The notes beneath the pieces are model-generated. The model worked only from the letters and a program-made list of their open reading frames with translations. It was not told the origin of the DNA and did no database searches. Made by a program: the position numbers and the translations under genes. Shown here one piece after another: positions 43,632 through 52,513 of a stretch of DNA of 64,000 bases (position 1 is the stretch's first letter; each line of letters opens with the position of its first letter). Location of the stretch: NCBI RefSeq assembly GCF_011008905.1, contig NZ_JAAIVI010000017.1, forward strand, positions 558,001-622,000, in the 5' to 3' direction. The stretch comes from Wenzhouxiangella sp. XN201. Its GTDB lineage: Bacteria > Pseudomonadota > Gammaproteobacteria > Xanthomonadales > Wenzhouxiangellaceae.

Positions 43632-46214
43632 ATGAACAACCGACTACAGCCAGTTCGGCGCCGGACATCGTTGACGGTGAGGATTTTATTGGCCGCTGTG
43701 GTCTTCAGTCTTACATTTACATCGCTGGCAATGAACCTTCCGGGCCCGAATGCTTCGAGCCATGGAGAGCCGGTCCACGCAAGGTCGCTCGATAGCACCT
43801 TTCGAACGGTGGCAGGTTCCGCTGGGAGTCTCTCCGGGAAGTTTGTGTATCTGTCACCGGGACTCGGATGGATTGATGACTCTTCGACTGATATCTGGCG
43901 GACCCAACGAGGCAATACCCACAACATTGTTGAAGACTTTCTCCACGCCGAGATGGTGAACCAGTACCTGATCGAGTACCTGACCCGCGCTGGCGCCTAT
44001 GTCTTTCCTGTGCGAGAGCGGGACCTCCAGACTGCCATGGTGATCGTTGACGATGGAGATCTCGATGATGTTCCCTCCAATGGACTGTACGCGGAGTCAG
44101 GGGATCTCAGCCTTTTTACCGGTTCAGGTTTGGGGGGGTTCGACAACTTTCAGGCCCCTTACAGCCCCACCACCAACCCTTTCGAAGCACCGGAAGGAAC
44201 CTCTCGTCTCCTGACGACGGCAGCATCCGAAACTGCGCGAGCGACCTGGACGCCGGTTCTCCCCCAGTCGGGCCATTACGAGGTCTACGTCTCCTATCTC
44301 TCCGACGGATCCCGTGCGAGCGACGTACATTACGTCGTCACACACTCCGGCGGCGAGGCCCACGTCCGGATCGACCAGCAGCGTCATGGATCGACCTGGA
44401 TCTCCCTGGGACGCTATCACTTCGAAGCCTGGTTCGATTCCGACGTTTCCGACCGGGCATCGGTCGCATTGCTCAATGACTCGACGGAGCCCGGCTCCAA
44501 CGTGAGTCTTGATGCGGTCCGCTTCGGCGGTGGAATGGGGGACGTTGTGGGCCAAAATTTCTTTGAAGTGTCCGGAGAACCGCGGTGGGAAGAAGCCGCC
44601 CGAACCTACGTGCAGTTCATGGGGGCGCCGTCGTCTGTCTACGACTTCAGCCCCGTGAATGACGTGACCCCTCGTTCTCGCTACGCCGCCTGGCAGAATC
44701 AGGATGGTGAGGACGCGGTCTACGTGTCGATCAGATCGCACGGGTATGAGGGTGCTCGGGGGACCGAGAGTTTCGTCTACAGCGCCAATCCACCGGACGG
44801 CAGCACCTACGATCCTACCCAATCCTCGCCGGGTTCCGTGGAGCTGATGACCGCCATTCACAACGAGGTCATCGCGGACCTCCGCTCCGGTTGGGACTCG
44901 ACATGGGCCGACCGTGGGATCTCCTCAGCTTACTTTGGTGAATTGAATCCCGCCAACAACGATGAGATGCCTTCGTCAATGATCTACCTGGGATTCCATG
45001 GCAACGTGCAGGACGCCGAGGCGATGTCGGATCCACGATTTCGCCGACTGGTCGCCCGGAGCATTTACCAGGGGATCGTGAAATACTTTGCGAACCGTGA
45101 TGGAGCTCCCTTTGTACTTCTTCCCGAGCCCCCGGAAGCGCTCTCGGCCAGAGGGCTCCCCGACGGCACGATTAGGGTGGATTGGTCGTCCTCGCCCACG
45201 GACGACCTGGACCTGCTCGGCGATCCAGCTACGAGCTACCGAGTCCACATCAGTGACGACGGCCAGGGGTTTCGGCTTGCGGGCGAGACGTCCGGCAACC
45301 AGTTCGATCTCACGCCTCCCGAGCCGGGTGAGATTGTGTACCTTAGGCTGACCGCAGTGAACGCCGGCGGGGAATCGCTACCCACCGAGGTTCTCAGCGT
45401 GCGGAGCGCCCATGCGGCCGACGCGAAGATCCTTCTTGTGCAAGGGTTCGATCGTCTCGAGCGGAGCCTCATGCCCTTGGAGGATATGAACTACGCGGCT
45501 CTGGGAATGGTCTTTCGAATGGACCTCGACCGGATGAATCGGGGCGACTACCTTCTCCAGTACGCGGAGGCCCTGAAAACGTGGAATGTCTCATTCGACT
45601 CCTCCTCCAACGAGGCGGTGACCAATGGTCGCGTTGGACTGGACCCTGAAACCTACAATGCGATTTTCTGGAGCCTCGGTCGAGAGTCGACGGCCGACGA
45701 GACTTTCGACACGACGGAGCAGACTTTCGTGACCTCCTATCTTAACGAAGGTGGTTCGTTCTTTGCGTCGGGAAGTAACCTTGGATGGGACCTTGATTTT
45801 AAGGGCTCGGCTGCTGACCGGGCCTTCTTCGAGGACGTGTTGGGCGCGAACTACGTAGCTGATGATGCGGGAGTTTACGAAATATTCGGGGCACCTGGCA
45901 CCCGATTCCACGCCCTTGAGCTTACATTCGACGATGGAAGTCACGGGATTTACGATGTCCGCTACCCCGACGTCCTCTCCCCCGCCCTGGATGGTGCCCA
46001 AATCTGCTTATCGTATCCCTTGGATATTGGCGATGCCTGCGTTCAGTACGACGCAGGGGACTATCGGGTTCTTACGCTCGGGGTGCCTTTCGAATCCATC
46101 GTGAGTGGTACAAAACGAGCCGACCTCATGGAACGGATTCTCCTGACCCTCAGAGTTGTCGACAAGCCCATCTTCCAGGACAGGTTTGAAGACGGGGCGC
46201 TGATTAGCCCGTAA
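43632..46214 (+). CDS. Exported amidase_3-like/golvesin-domain protein with Fn3 domain and a C-terminal DRFE tail
   Basis: 860 residues with a signal peptide at about 1-36. Residues about 70-500 resemble N-acetylmuramoyl-L-alanine amidases (amidase_3) split by a golvesin-type insert (YEVYVSYLSDGSRASDVHY, about 215-290). Around the insert are SPGLGW (residues 75-80), NIVEDFLHAEMVNQYLIEYL, VYVSIRSHGYEG and SSMIYLGFHGN. The first zinc ligand of the family is the His of SPGHGW; here it is Leu78 (codon CTC, one base from CAC), so catalysis is doubtful. A fibronectin type III domain (about 495-590) and a C-terminal alpha/beta region with LLVQGFDRLER follow. The protein ends IFQDRFEDGALISP. Confidence 0.75.
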   Translation: MNNRLQPVRRRTSLTVRILLAAVVFSLTFTSLAMNLPGPNASSHGEPVHARSLDSTFRTVAGSAGSLSGKFVYLSPGLGWIDDSSTDIWRTQRGNTHNIVEDFLHAEMVNQYLIEYLTRAGAYVFPVRERDLQTAMVIVDDGDLDDVPSNGLYAESGDLSLFTGSGLGGFDNFQAPYSPTTNPFEAPEGTSRLLTTAASETARATWTPVLPQSGHYEVYVSYLSDGSRASDVHYVVTHSGGEAHVRIDQQRHGSTWISLGRYHFEAWFDSDVSDRASVALLNDSTEPGSNVSLDAVRFGGGMGDVVGQNFFEVSGEPRWEEAARTYVQFMGAPSSVYDFSPVNDVTPRSRYAAWQNQDGEDAVYVSIRSHGYEGARGTESFVYSANPPDGSTYDPTQSSPGSVELMTAIHNEVIADLRSGWDSTWADRGISSAYFGELNPANNDEMPSSMIYLGFHGNVQDAEAMSDPRFRRLVARSIYQGIVKYFANRDGAPFVLLPEPPEALSARGLPDGTIRVDWSSSPTDDLDLLGDPATSYRVHISDDGQGFRLAGETSGNQFDLTPPEPGEIVYLRLTAVNAGGESLPTEVLSVRSAHAADAKILLVQGFDRLERSLMPLEDMNYAALGMVFRMDLDRMNRGDYLLQYAEALKTWNVSFDSSSNEAVTNGRVGLDPETYNAIFWSLGRESTADETFDTTEQTFVTSYLNEGGSFFASGSNLGWDLDFKGSAADRAFFEDVLGANYVADDAGVYEIFGAPGTRFHALELTFDDGSHGIYDVRYPDVLSPALDGAQICLSYPLDIGDACVQYDAGDYRVLTLGVPFESIVSGTKRADLMERILLTLRVVDKPIFQDRFEDGALISP

Positions 46215-46356
46215 CCGGTGGCATCTAGCGCGACGACAACTATTAGTGATGGAGTGGTGGTGCTGCTTGAATGAAGTCGGCTTTTCCTTTTCCTGACTGT
46301 TCTGATCGGGGAATCGCTAGTGCGCCAGCGCGACCCAAAAAAGTCGTTGAACCTGC

Positions 46357-49161
46357 CTAATTCTGAGTGATTCGCGAATTATGTTTCACTTGCTCCAGGA
46401 GCGCCTGGGCGCGATCAATACGATCGGTGTGCAGGGGGTACTTTTCCGTAAGACCTTCGAGTGCCCGGCCGGCCAGTTCAGCGGCACGTTGGTCATTGCC
46501 CTCATGACTCCAGTACTCTGCCTCGACGATCTGCACGAAATATGCCCAGGGGTGGGTGGGTGATAATTCGGCGCCTTGGGCGGCCCAGTCCAGCGCCTGG
46601 CGTGCGCAGGGCATATCGTCTTGTTGCATGCAGATCGAGGCGAGCGTTGCTAGCTGTTCGGCCCAGTAGATTACACCAATATCGCCGCGCTCAACCTTCC
46701 CCTGGATGGATTGCTCGAGCTTCTTCCGGGCTGCATCCAGATTACCTTCCAATAGGTCAAATTCCCAACCGTTCCACTGCCAGGACTTGTAAAATTCGCT
46801 ATCGATCCCTCTCGACTCACCGTATAACCTGAGGTTTTCGATGAACTTCGACCGGGCTGCTTCGATGCGCCCCGCGCGAAGCAGTCCCAGGCTCATATTC
46901 TGCTGCCATTCGAAAAGTTGGAATGCGTCGGGCTCGTAGATCTCACGGGCTATGTCAAGTGCCGTTTCGTAACTCTCGACTGAGGCATCGTAATCACCTA
47001 TGGCAAACAGCCGACGAGCTTCATTGCTCAATGTCGAGGCTCTGTAGAGGCGGCTTTCGGGCTTCTCCGGGTCCACGGATTCCAGTACAAGTCGGTTGTA
47101 GCGAGCGGCCTGATCCATCTGGCCGATGTCAGCGTGCATGACTCCCAGGCTGGCATATGAAGTCAAAAGATTCGCCGAGTCTGCCCCCTCCACTTCGGAA
47201 GTGATCCGAACGTGTTCATTGAAGTTATGGATGGCATCTTCGAACTGCCGATTCCGATATGAGAGCGTGGCCAAGGTGGCGTAGGCCGCAGCGACATCGC
47301 TGTGCAGCTCTCCGAAATTGGCGCGGGCGATGAACAGGGCGCGCTCGATCGGTTCACGTGCTTCGTCGATTTTGTGGAGTGCGAGTCGAGACCAGCCGAT
47401 CTGGCGCAGTGGATGGATCAACAGGTGAGTGGCCGGACTGATGTGCTCCTCCAAGATCGCCACGGCACGACTCGCATGCTCGATCGCTTCTTCGTGTCTG
47501 TGCGAATTGCTGTAAGTAAAGGCAATCTCGCGGTGGGTGTCGGCGATTGTCCGATAGTCGCGGGGTTGTGATTGTTCGAGCAATGCAAGAGCTTCGTTGA
47601 AGCGAGCGATGGCATCATCGTGCTCTTGCTCGGCCTGGAGGATGTTCCCGCGCTCGATATGGTAGCGCGCCAGAAGGCCCACATCGAAGTCATGGCGCTC
47701 GACGAGTGCTGATGCGTCGTCGAGCAACTCGCGCATTGCATCCACTTCGATGCCGCGACTGGCCAGGTCAAGCCGGTCCAGTAGAATTTGGAATGCAGTT
47801 TCAGGCGATTCGGAGTGGTCGACCAGTTGGGCGGCCTCTTCCAGGGTCGCCCTGGCCGCGTGTAGATCGCCGAGCACCATTTCAATAGTGCCTTGAACGC
47901 GGAGCAGCTCCGCGCGAGCGCCGGATTCCGTGGAAAGCTCGCGGCGCACGACCGCGACAGCCTCCTCCAGGAGGGCATGAACATGGGCGGCGCCGCCGGA
48001 TTGACGTTCGGCATTGGCGTCGATGAGGCCCGTGAAAGTCTCCGAGACCAGGTCCGACATGGCCTGAAGGACGCGGTTGGATGTCTCCGCACGTTGTTCG
48101 GCAAGCATTCGTGCTTCGGATAATGAGTGGGTGTACCACAGTCCGCTGACCAGAATGATTGCCACCGATAGTGCGGAGACCAGGCTAGCCGCCTTGTTTC
48201 TGGCCGCGAGCTTGCGTAGTCGATATCCGGTTCCCGGTCTGGCGGCGCTGATCGGGAAACCGCCCAGCCAGGCTTCCAGGTCGCCTTTCAGTGCGTTTGC
48301 GTCCCGGTATCGCTCATTCGGGGACGCCCGGAGACATTTTTCGATGATCAGAAGCAACTCATCGGGAAGCTTCGTCCTTACCGACTCCGGAAGTGTCACC
48401 TCCTGCCGATTGGCAGCCCGCGTAATCGCATCCGAAAGATCGTCATACAGCTTTTGAGATTCTCCGGTGAGCAACTCCAGAAGCAGAAAGCCCAGCTGAT
48501 AGATATCGGAACCGACCGTGATTTCCTTCCCTAGCAGCTGTTCCGGACTGGCATAGCGCGGCGTCATTGGGGTGATCTGGCCAGCGTCGGTGAAATCTGA
48601 TTGCAGATCCTTCGCGATTCCGAAGTCCAGCAGTTTTGGCTGCCCCTCGGAATTGACAAGTACATTGGAAGGTTTGATGTCCCGGTGTACGATCAGTCGG
48701 GCATGGGCGTAGGCCAGTGCTTCCACAACGCCAATCATCATCCGGACGATTGTTTTCGGGCTCGCGCGATTAGTTTGACACCACTCATCGACTGGTACGC
48801 CATCGATCAGTTCCATCACGATGTATGGCCAGCCTTCCTCGGTGACCTGGGCATCATAGAGTTGGCCGATATTCGGGTGGTTGAGCGAGGCGAGCACACT
48901 TTGTTCGCGCAGGAAGCGTTCCCGGTATTCCGGATTCATCGAGCTGGCAGGCGATAACTTGATCGCCACGTCGCGGCTGAAGCTTCCGTCGATGCGCTCG
49001 GCCCGATAGACTCGGCTCATTCCGCCCTCAGCGATCAGTGCCGTGATGCGGTAGTTCCCCAGTGTTCGGTCTATCAGGGCCTGGCCATCCGATCCGGCCA
49101 TCTCGAGAAAGAGGCGAAGGCCGCCACCCGTTTCAAAATCCCCGTTGCCCTGCTTGCTCAT
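46357..49161 (-). CDS. Transmembrane Ser/Thr protein kinase with TPR repeats
   Basis: 934 residues from the ATG at 49161. The Hanks-type kinase domain covers about 30-300: glycine loop LIAEGGMSRVYRAE, the lysine in DVAIKL, catalytic HRDIKPSNVLV and DFG in KLLDFGIAKDL, so all key residues are intact. One membrane helix lies at about 330-350 (LVSALSVAIILVSGLWY), then a long helical TPR region to the end. The upstream sigma gene ends TGA and this gene begins ATG one base later (TGA-A-ATG), so translation is coupled. In related ECF sigma/kinase pairs the kinase phosphorylates and activates the sigma factor (established for ECF43-type systems such as EcfP in Vibrio). Confidence 0.93.
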   Translation of the reverse strand: MSKQGNGDFETGGGLRLFLEMAGSDGQALIDRTLGNYRITALIAEGGMSRVYRAERIDGSFSRDVAIKLSPASSMNPEYRERFLREQSVLASLNHPNIGQLYDAQVTEEGWPYIVMELIDGVPVDEWCQTNRASPKTIVRMMIGVVEALAYAHARLIVHRDIKPSNVLVNSEGQPKLLDFGIAKDLQSDFTDAGQITPMTPRYASPEQLLGKEITVGSDIYQLGFLLLELLTGESQKLYDDLSDAITRAANRQEVTLPESVRTKLPDELLLIIEKCLRASPNERYRDANALKGDLEAWLGGFPISAARPGTGYRLRKLAARNKAASLVSALSVAIILVSGLWYTHSLSEARMLAEQRAETSNRVLQAMSDLVSETFTGLIDANAERQSGGAAHVHALLEEAVAVVRRELSTESGARAELLRVQGTIEMVLGDLHAARATLEEAAQLVDHSESPETAFQILLDRLDLASRGIEVDAMRELLDDASALVERHDFDVGLLARYHIERGNILQAEQEHDDAIARFNEALALLEQSQPRDYRTIADTHREIAFTYSNSHRHEEAIEHASRAVAILEEHISPATHLLIHPLRQIGWSRLALHKIDEAREPIERALFIARANFGELHSDVAAAYATLATLSYRNRQFEDAIHNFNEHVRITSEVEGADSANLLTSYASLGVMHADIGQMDQAARYNRLVLESVDPEKPESRLYRASTLSNEARRLFAIGDYDASVESYETALDIAREIYEPDAFQLFEWQQNMSLGLLRAGRIEAARSKFIENLRLYGESRGIDSEFYKSWQWNGWEFDLLEGNLDAARKKLEQSIQGKVERGDIGVIYWAEQLATLASICMQQDDMPCARQALDWAAQGAELSPTHPWAYFVQIVEAEYWSHEGNDQRAAELAGRALEGLTEKYPLHTDRIDRAQALLEQVKHNSRITQN

Positions 49162-49162
49162 T

Positions 49163-49819
49163 TCACAATCCCTTGCCAGACGTCTCGGCATTTCCGTCTT
49201 TGCTTGCTCCTAAGAGTGCCTGCTTTAACCAGGCGCGAGAACGTGCCCAGTCGCGCTCTATAGTGCGTTCGGAAAGGCCCAGGATTCCAGCCGTTTCCCG
49301 ATTCGTGAACCCTCCGAAATACCGGCACTCGAACACTGCAACCAATCGCCGATCGTGCTTGGCCAGTTGGTCCATCAAACGATCGAGCTCGATCAGCCAT
49401 TCCGGATCGCCCTCAGCCGACAGTTCGTTTTCCTCCAGCGTCAGGGCGCGCATGCCGCGGCCCCGTTTGTCCCTGAGCCGGCGCCGAGCGTTGTCCACCA
49501 GGAGATGCCGCATCGTGGTCGCACAGGCTGCGTAGAAGTGATTGCGGTCCTTCCAGTGATGCACGCCGCCTTCGGCAAGCTTGCAGTAGGCCTCGTTGAC
49601 AAGTCCGGTGGTGTTCAGGGTTTCGCTGGGGTGGCGCTGGCGGAGTTGGATGTGGGCTAATTCGCGAAGCTGCGGGTAGATGAGCTCGACCAGCCGATCG
49701 AACGAATCCACCTGTCCTGACCGGTAGGCGGCAAGTAGCTCGGTAACGCTGCGTGTGTCCTCGGACAAGGCCTGCTCCGGCTCCCTGGTCCCGGAAACGA
49801 GTATAGCAATCGACCGCAT
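49163..49819 (-). CDS. ECF-type RNA polymerase sigma factor (kinase-linked class)
   Basis: 218 residues. Region 2 begins TELLAAYRSGQVDSFDRLVE and includes the typical LTT/LVNEAYCKLAE of the TIGR02999-like (acidobacterial-type) ECF class; region 4 is the helix-turn-helix ending 'FTNRETAGILGLSERTIERD'. The absence of an anti-sigma factor and the coupled Ser/Thr kinase gene fit the phosphorylation-activated ECF group. Its start codon overlaps a promoter-like block (49818-49848) that is repeated at 50755-50785, in front of the FG-GAP gene. Confidence 0.92.
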   Translation of the reverse strand: MRSIAILVSGTREPEQALSEDTRSVTELLAAYRSGQVDSFDRLVELIYPQLRELAHIQLRQRHPSETLNTTGLVNEAYCKLAEGGVHHWKDRNHFYAACATTMRHLLVDNARRRLRDKRGRGMRALTLEENELSAEGDPEWLIELDRLMDQLAKHDRRLVAVFECRYFGGFTNRETAGILGLSERTIERDWARSRAWLKQALLGASKDGNAETSGKGL

Positions 49820-49848
49820 GGCGGCTCCAGAGCGCCGATGTCGTGAGT
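49818..49848. promoter_or_regulatory. Promoter-like block, copy A (divergent sigma/secreted-protein region)
   Basis: The 13 bases ATGGCGGCTCCAG at 49818-49830 and the 10 bases TGTCGTGAGT at 49839-49848 recur exactly, with the same 8-base gap, at 50755-50767 and 50776-50785. Flanking bases upstream are also similar. Oriented to the plus strand, the second block lies about 92 bases before the ATG at 49940. This has the layout of an ECF promoter but no experimental support. Confidence 0.5.
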
Positions 49849-49939
49849 CTTATTTGAGGCGGAGTGCTGCCAAGTTCTGCTGATCAGGCTTGTGCGGGTG
49901 CCGGTGAACGTGGGATGCGCTGGGAGTCTCTGGAATCTA

Positions 49940-50674
49940 ATGAAATGCCTATCTTACAAAGTGCTTTTGTTGATCTTGGTATGCCCTTGCGTTTCCAGCC
50001 TGGCGCAGGCCCCTCATGCCGGTACGATCATCTACTTCAATCCTTGCTCTGGAGGTTGTAGCTTCAACCAGGGCCTTGAAGACAACTCCATCACCAATAT
50101 CTCCTCGATCATTGGGAGTTCAGCGACTTTCACTGAGTTTCAACATGGTTCCGAACTCTGGGCGGAAGTCTTGCAGTGCCTGAGTCAAAAGTTCTCTCCT
50201 TTCGACGTAGTTGTGACCGACAAGGATCCGGGTTCCGTTGCGCACAGTGAAGTCGTGGTGGCAGGCTCGCCCGACGAAGGTGGATTTCCTAACAGTATCG
50301 GCGCCGTGGCGCCCTTCGACTGCAGTTTCATCGAGAATGCGCCAGCGTTTACCTTCGCCAACACCTACGGAAGTTCCGAGCCGATCTGTGAAGCTGCCGC
50401 AGCTATGGCTGCCCACATGTTCAGTCTCGACACTCATTACCATTGCGAAGACCTGATGACCTATCTCACTGAGGACTGTGGGCCCAAACGGTTTGTTGAC
50501 CAGGAAATGCAGTGTGGTGAGCACGAACCCAGGGCTTGCCAGTGTGGTGGGAGCACAGAGAATTCATTCGCGGTGCTTCTCGAAAAGCTTGGTCCCGCCC
50601 TGCCGCTGATTTTCGCAGATAGATTCGAAACCCGGTCGGAAGAGACGTGGAGGCAGGCTGTTCCGAAGAATTGA
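49940..50674 (+). CDS. Exported protein, degenerate zincin-like, with a C-terminal DRFE motif
   Basis: 244 residues from the ATG at 49940. Signal peptide about 1-23 (LLLILVCPCVSSLAQA). The mature part, cysteine-rich, resembles a family of exported zinc peptidases seen in myxobacteria, whose site is H-E-x-x-H-x-x-G-L-D-H followed by D-P-M-T-Y and a CGE/RxC region. Here the corresponding segment reads EAAAAMAAHMFSLDTHYHCEDLMTYL split as AAAMAAHMFSLDTHYH and EDLMTYL: the first His-Glu pair is absent and the spacing is shifted by one. A binding or structural role is more likely than proteolysis. The protein ends LIFADRFETRSEETWRQAVPKN with an extra 14 residues after the DRFE motif. Confidence 0.65.
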   Translation: MKCLSYKVLLLILVCPCVSSLAQAPHAGTIIYFNPCSGGCSFNQGLEDNSITNISSIIGSSATFTEFQHGSELWAEVLQCLSQKFSPFDVVVTDKDPGSVAHSEVVVAGSPDEGGFPNSIGAVAPFDCSFIENAPAFTFANTYGSSEPICEAAAAMAAHMFSLDTHYHCEDLMTYLTEDCGPKRFVDQEMQCGEHEPRACQCGGSTENSFAVLLEKLGPALPLIFADRFETRSEETWRQAVPKN

Positions 50675-50754
50675 CCGTGAAGAGGGAATTGGCTTCAGGA
50701 GGCACGGCCCCACTTCTGCTCCCCGGTCCTGGAAGCGAGTTCTCAATGGATCGG

Positions 50755-50785
50755 ATGGCGGCTCCAGTGGGATTGTGTCGTGAGT
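50755..50785. promoter_or_regulatory. Promoter-like block, copy B, upstream of the FG-GAP gene
   Basis: Second exact copy of the ATGGCGGCTCCAG / N8 / TGTCGTGAGT pattern at 49818-49848. It ends only 8 bases before the ATG at 50793, so either the transcript is nearly leaderless or the real start codon lies further in, for example GTG at 50865. Confidence 0.5.
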
Positions 50786-50792
50786 ATGGAAT

Positions 50793-52505
50793 ATGGAGAA
50801 AACATGTGAGGGGGCCAATAGCGCTTGCTGCAAGACTCGGTGGTGTCGGCCCGCTTGGTCGCATGTGTTTTCTATCGGGCTGCTTCGGACCTGCCTGGCC
50901 ACGACGGCTTCATGTGTGCTGTTTCTTGGACTGAGTCCCGCCGTCCTCGCCGAAGTCTTCCCGCCCCATTTCTATATCGGAGGCGTCGACGGCAGCAACG
51001 GTTTTCAACTCATAGGCGAGAACGAAGGCGATAGGTCGGGCTATTCTGTCAGTCGTGCTGGTGACGTCAATGGGGACGGCAGGGGCGACGTGATAATCGG
51101 AGCCTTTCTTGCCGATGTGGATGGCCACTCGACCGCAGGCCGTGTCTATGTCGTATTTGGAGGTGATGGATCTTTCCCGGATACGCTTGAACTCGATGCA
51201 TTGGATGGATTCAATGGTTTTCGTTTGGAAGGTGTTGCGGTAGGCGACCATGCAGGCAATTCAGTCAGCGCGGCTGGCGATGTCAATGGCGACGGTTTTG
51301 ATGACCTGATCGTCGGGGCTAATCTGGCGGACCCCAATGGAAAGTCGCGAGCGGGCAGCAGCTACGTGGTATTCGGTCGGGACTCGGGCTTCCCGGCGAC
51401 GTTCAGCCTGGATAGTCTTGATGGCGCCAGTGGTTTTCGCCTTGATGGTGAGGCACCCCTGGACGGTTCCGGGGGTTCGGTAAGCGCTGCTGGTGATATC
51501 AATGGTGACGGCATCGATGATCTCATCATTGGAGCACACGGTGCCGATCACAACGGTGACGGCTCTGGCAGCAGCTATGTCGTGTTTGGTCGTACCGCGT
51601 TCGCGGCCGTTGAGGCTCTGGGTAATCTGAATGGGACCAACGGCTTTCGCGTGGACGGCGCAGCCGCGGGCGATCGCTCCGGTAAATCCGTCAGCGCCGC
51701 CGGCGATGTCAATGGCGATGGCATTGACGATTTGATCATCGGTGCGTTTCGAGCGGCACCCAATGGCAAAGCGGATGCCGGAAGCGCTTTCTTGGTATTT
51801 GGCCGAGAGACGCCATTTCCGGCTACGCTCAACCTGGGAGACCTGGATGGCACGGACGGTTTTCGTATCGACGGCGTGGCAACTGGTGACTTTACCGGAA
51901 ATAGCGTCAGTGGCGCGGGCGACGTCAACGGTGACGGGATAGACGAAGTGATCATCGGAGCAGATCGTTCAGATCCCGGGGGTTTGGAGGATGCGGGAAG
52001 TGCTTACGTGGTTTTCGGGCGAGAGGGATCGTTTCCGGCGACAATCTTGTTAAGCGGGTTGAACGGACTCAATGGATTTCGCCTGGCCGGTATGGCTGCA
52101 GGCGATCGAACCGGCAATTCGGTCAGCGCGGCCGGTGATGTCAATGACGACGGAGTCGACGACTTAATCGTGGGGGCGTTTGATGCCGATGATCCCAGTA
52201 TCAGTGCCACTGATTGTGGCCTCAGCTATCTGGTGTTCGGTCATCGAAATGAGTTCCCTGCATCAGTCGATCTCGGAACTCTGGACGGCAAAAACGGCCT
52301 TCGGCTGATTGGGGGATATCCCGGTGACTTTTCCGGTCGCTCGGTCAGTGGTGCCGGCGATGTTAACAACGATGGTATCGATGACATCATCATCGGGGCG
52401 GACCTCTTTGAACTCGACGACTGGATTGCCAGCGACATCGGCAGCAGCTATGTCGTGTTCGGCCGCTCGGACAAATTGTTCACGGACCGCTTCGAGTCGA
52501 AGTGA
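50793..52505 (+). CDS. Secreted FG-GAP (integrin-alpha-like) repeat protein with a C-terminal DRFE motif
   Basis: 570 residues from the ATG at 50793; a GTG at 50865 would give a more compact signal peptide (VFSIGLLRTCLATTAS to SPAVLA). From about residue 70 to 560 there are seven FG-GAP units, each with NGDG/NDDG calcium loops (GDVNGDGRGDVIIGA, GDVNGDGFDDLIVGA, GDINGDGIDDLIIGA, and so on) and a final 'SYVVFG'. They fold as a calcium-binding beta-propeller like the integrin alpha head. The protein ends KLFTDRFESK. Location extracellular or surface; ligand unknown. It lies next to the ECF/kinase module and behind the duplicated promoter-like block. Confidence 0.88.
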   Translation: MEKTCEGANSACCKTRWCRPAWSHVFSIGLLRTCLATTASCVLFLGLSPAVLAEVFPPHFYIGGVDGSNGFQLIGENEGDRSGYSVSRAGDVNGDGRGDVIIGAFLADVDGHSTAGRVYVVFGGDGSFPDTLELDALDGFNGFRLEGVAVGDHAGNSVSAAGDVNGDGFDDLIVGANLADPNGKSRAGSSYVVFGRDSGFPATFSLDSLDGASGFRLDGEAPLDGSGGSVSAAGDINGDGIDDLIIGAHGADHNGDGSGSSYVVFGRTAFAAVEALGNLNGTNGFRVDGAAAGDRSGKSVSAAGDVNGDGIDDLIIGAFRAAPNGKADAGSAFLVFGRETPFPATLNLGDLDGTDGFRIDGVATGDFTGNSVSGAGDVNGDGIDEVIIGADRSDPGGLEDAGSAYVVFGREGSFPATILLSGLNGLNGFRLAGMAAGDRTGNSVSAAGDVNDDGVDDLIVGAFDADDPSISATDCGLSYLVFGHRNEFPASVDLGTLDGKNGLRLIGGYPGDFSGRSVSGAGDVNNDGIDDIIIGADLFELDDWIASDIGSSYVVFGRSDKLFTDRFESK

Positions 52506-52513
52506 TCTAGCGC

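Noticed and set aside
50793-52505. Iterated GDVNGDG-type coding units as a tandem DNA repeat or CRISPR-like array
   Set aside because: The periodicity is protein-level (FG-GAP repeats) with diverged codons, not an exact DNA repeat.
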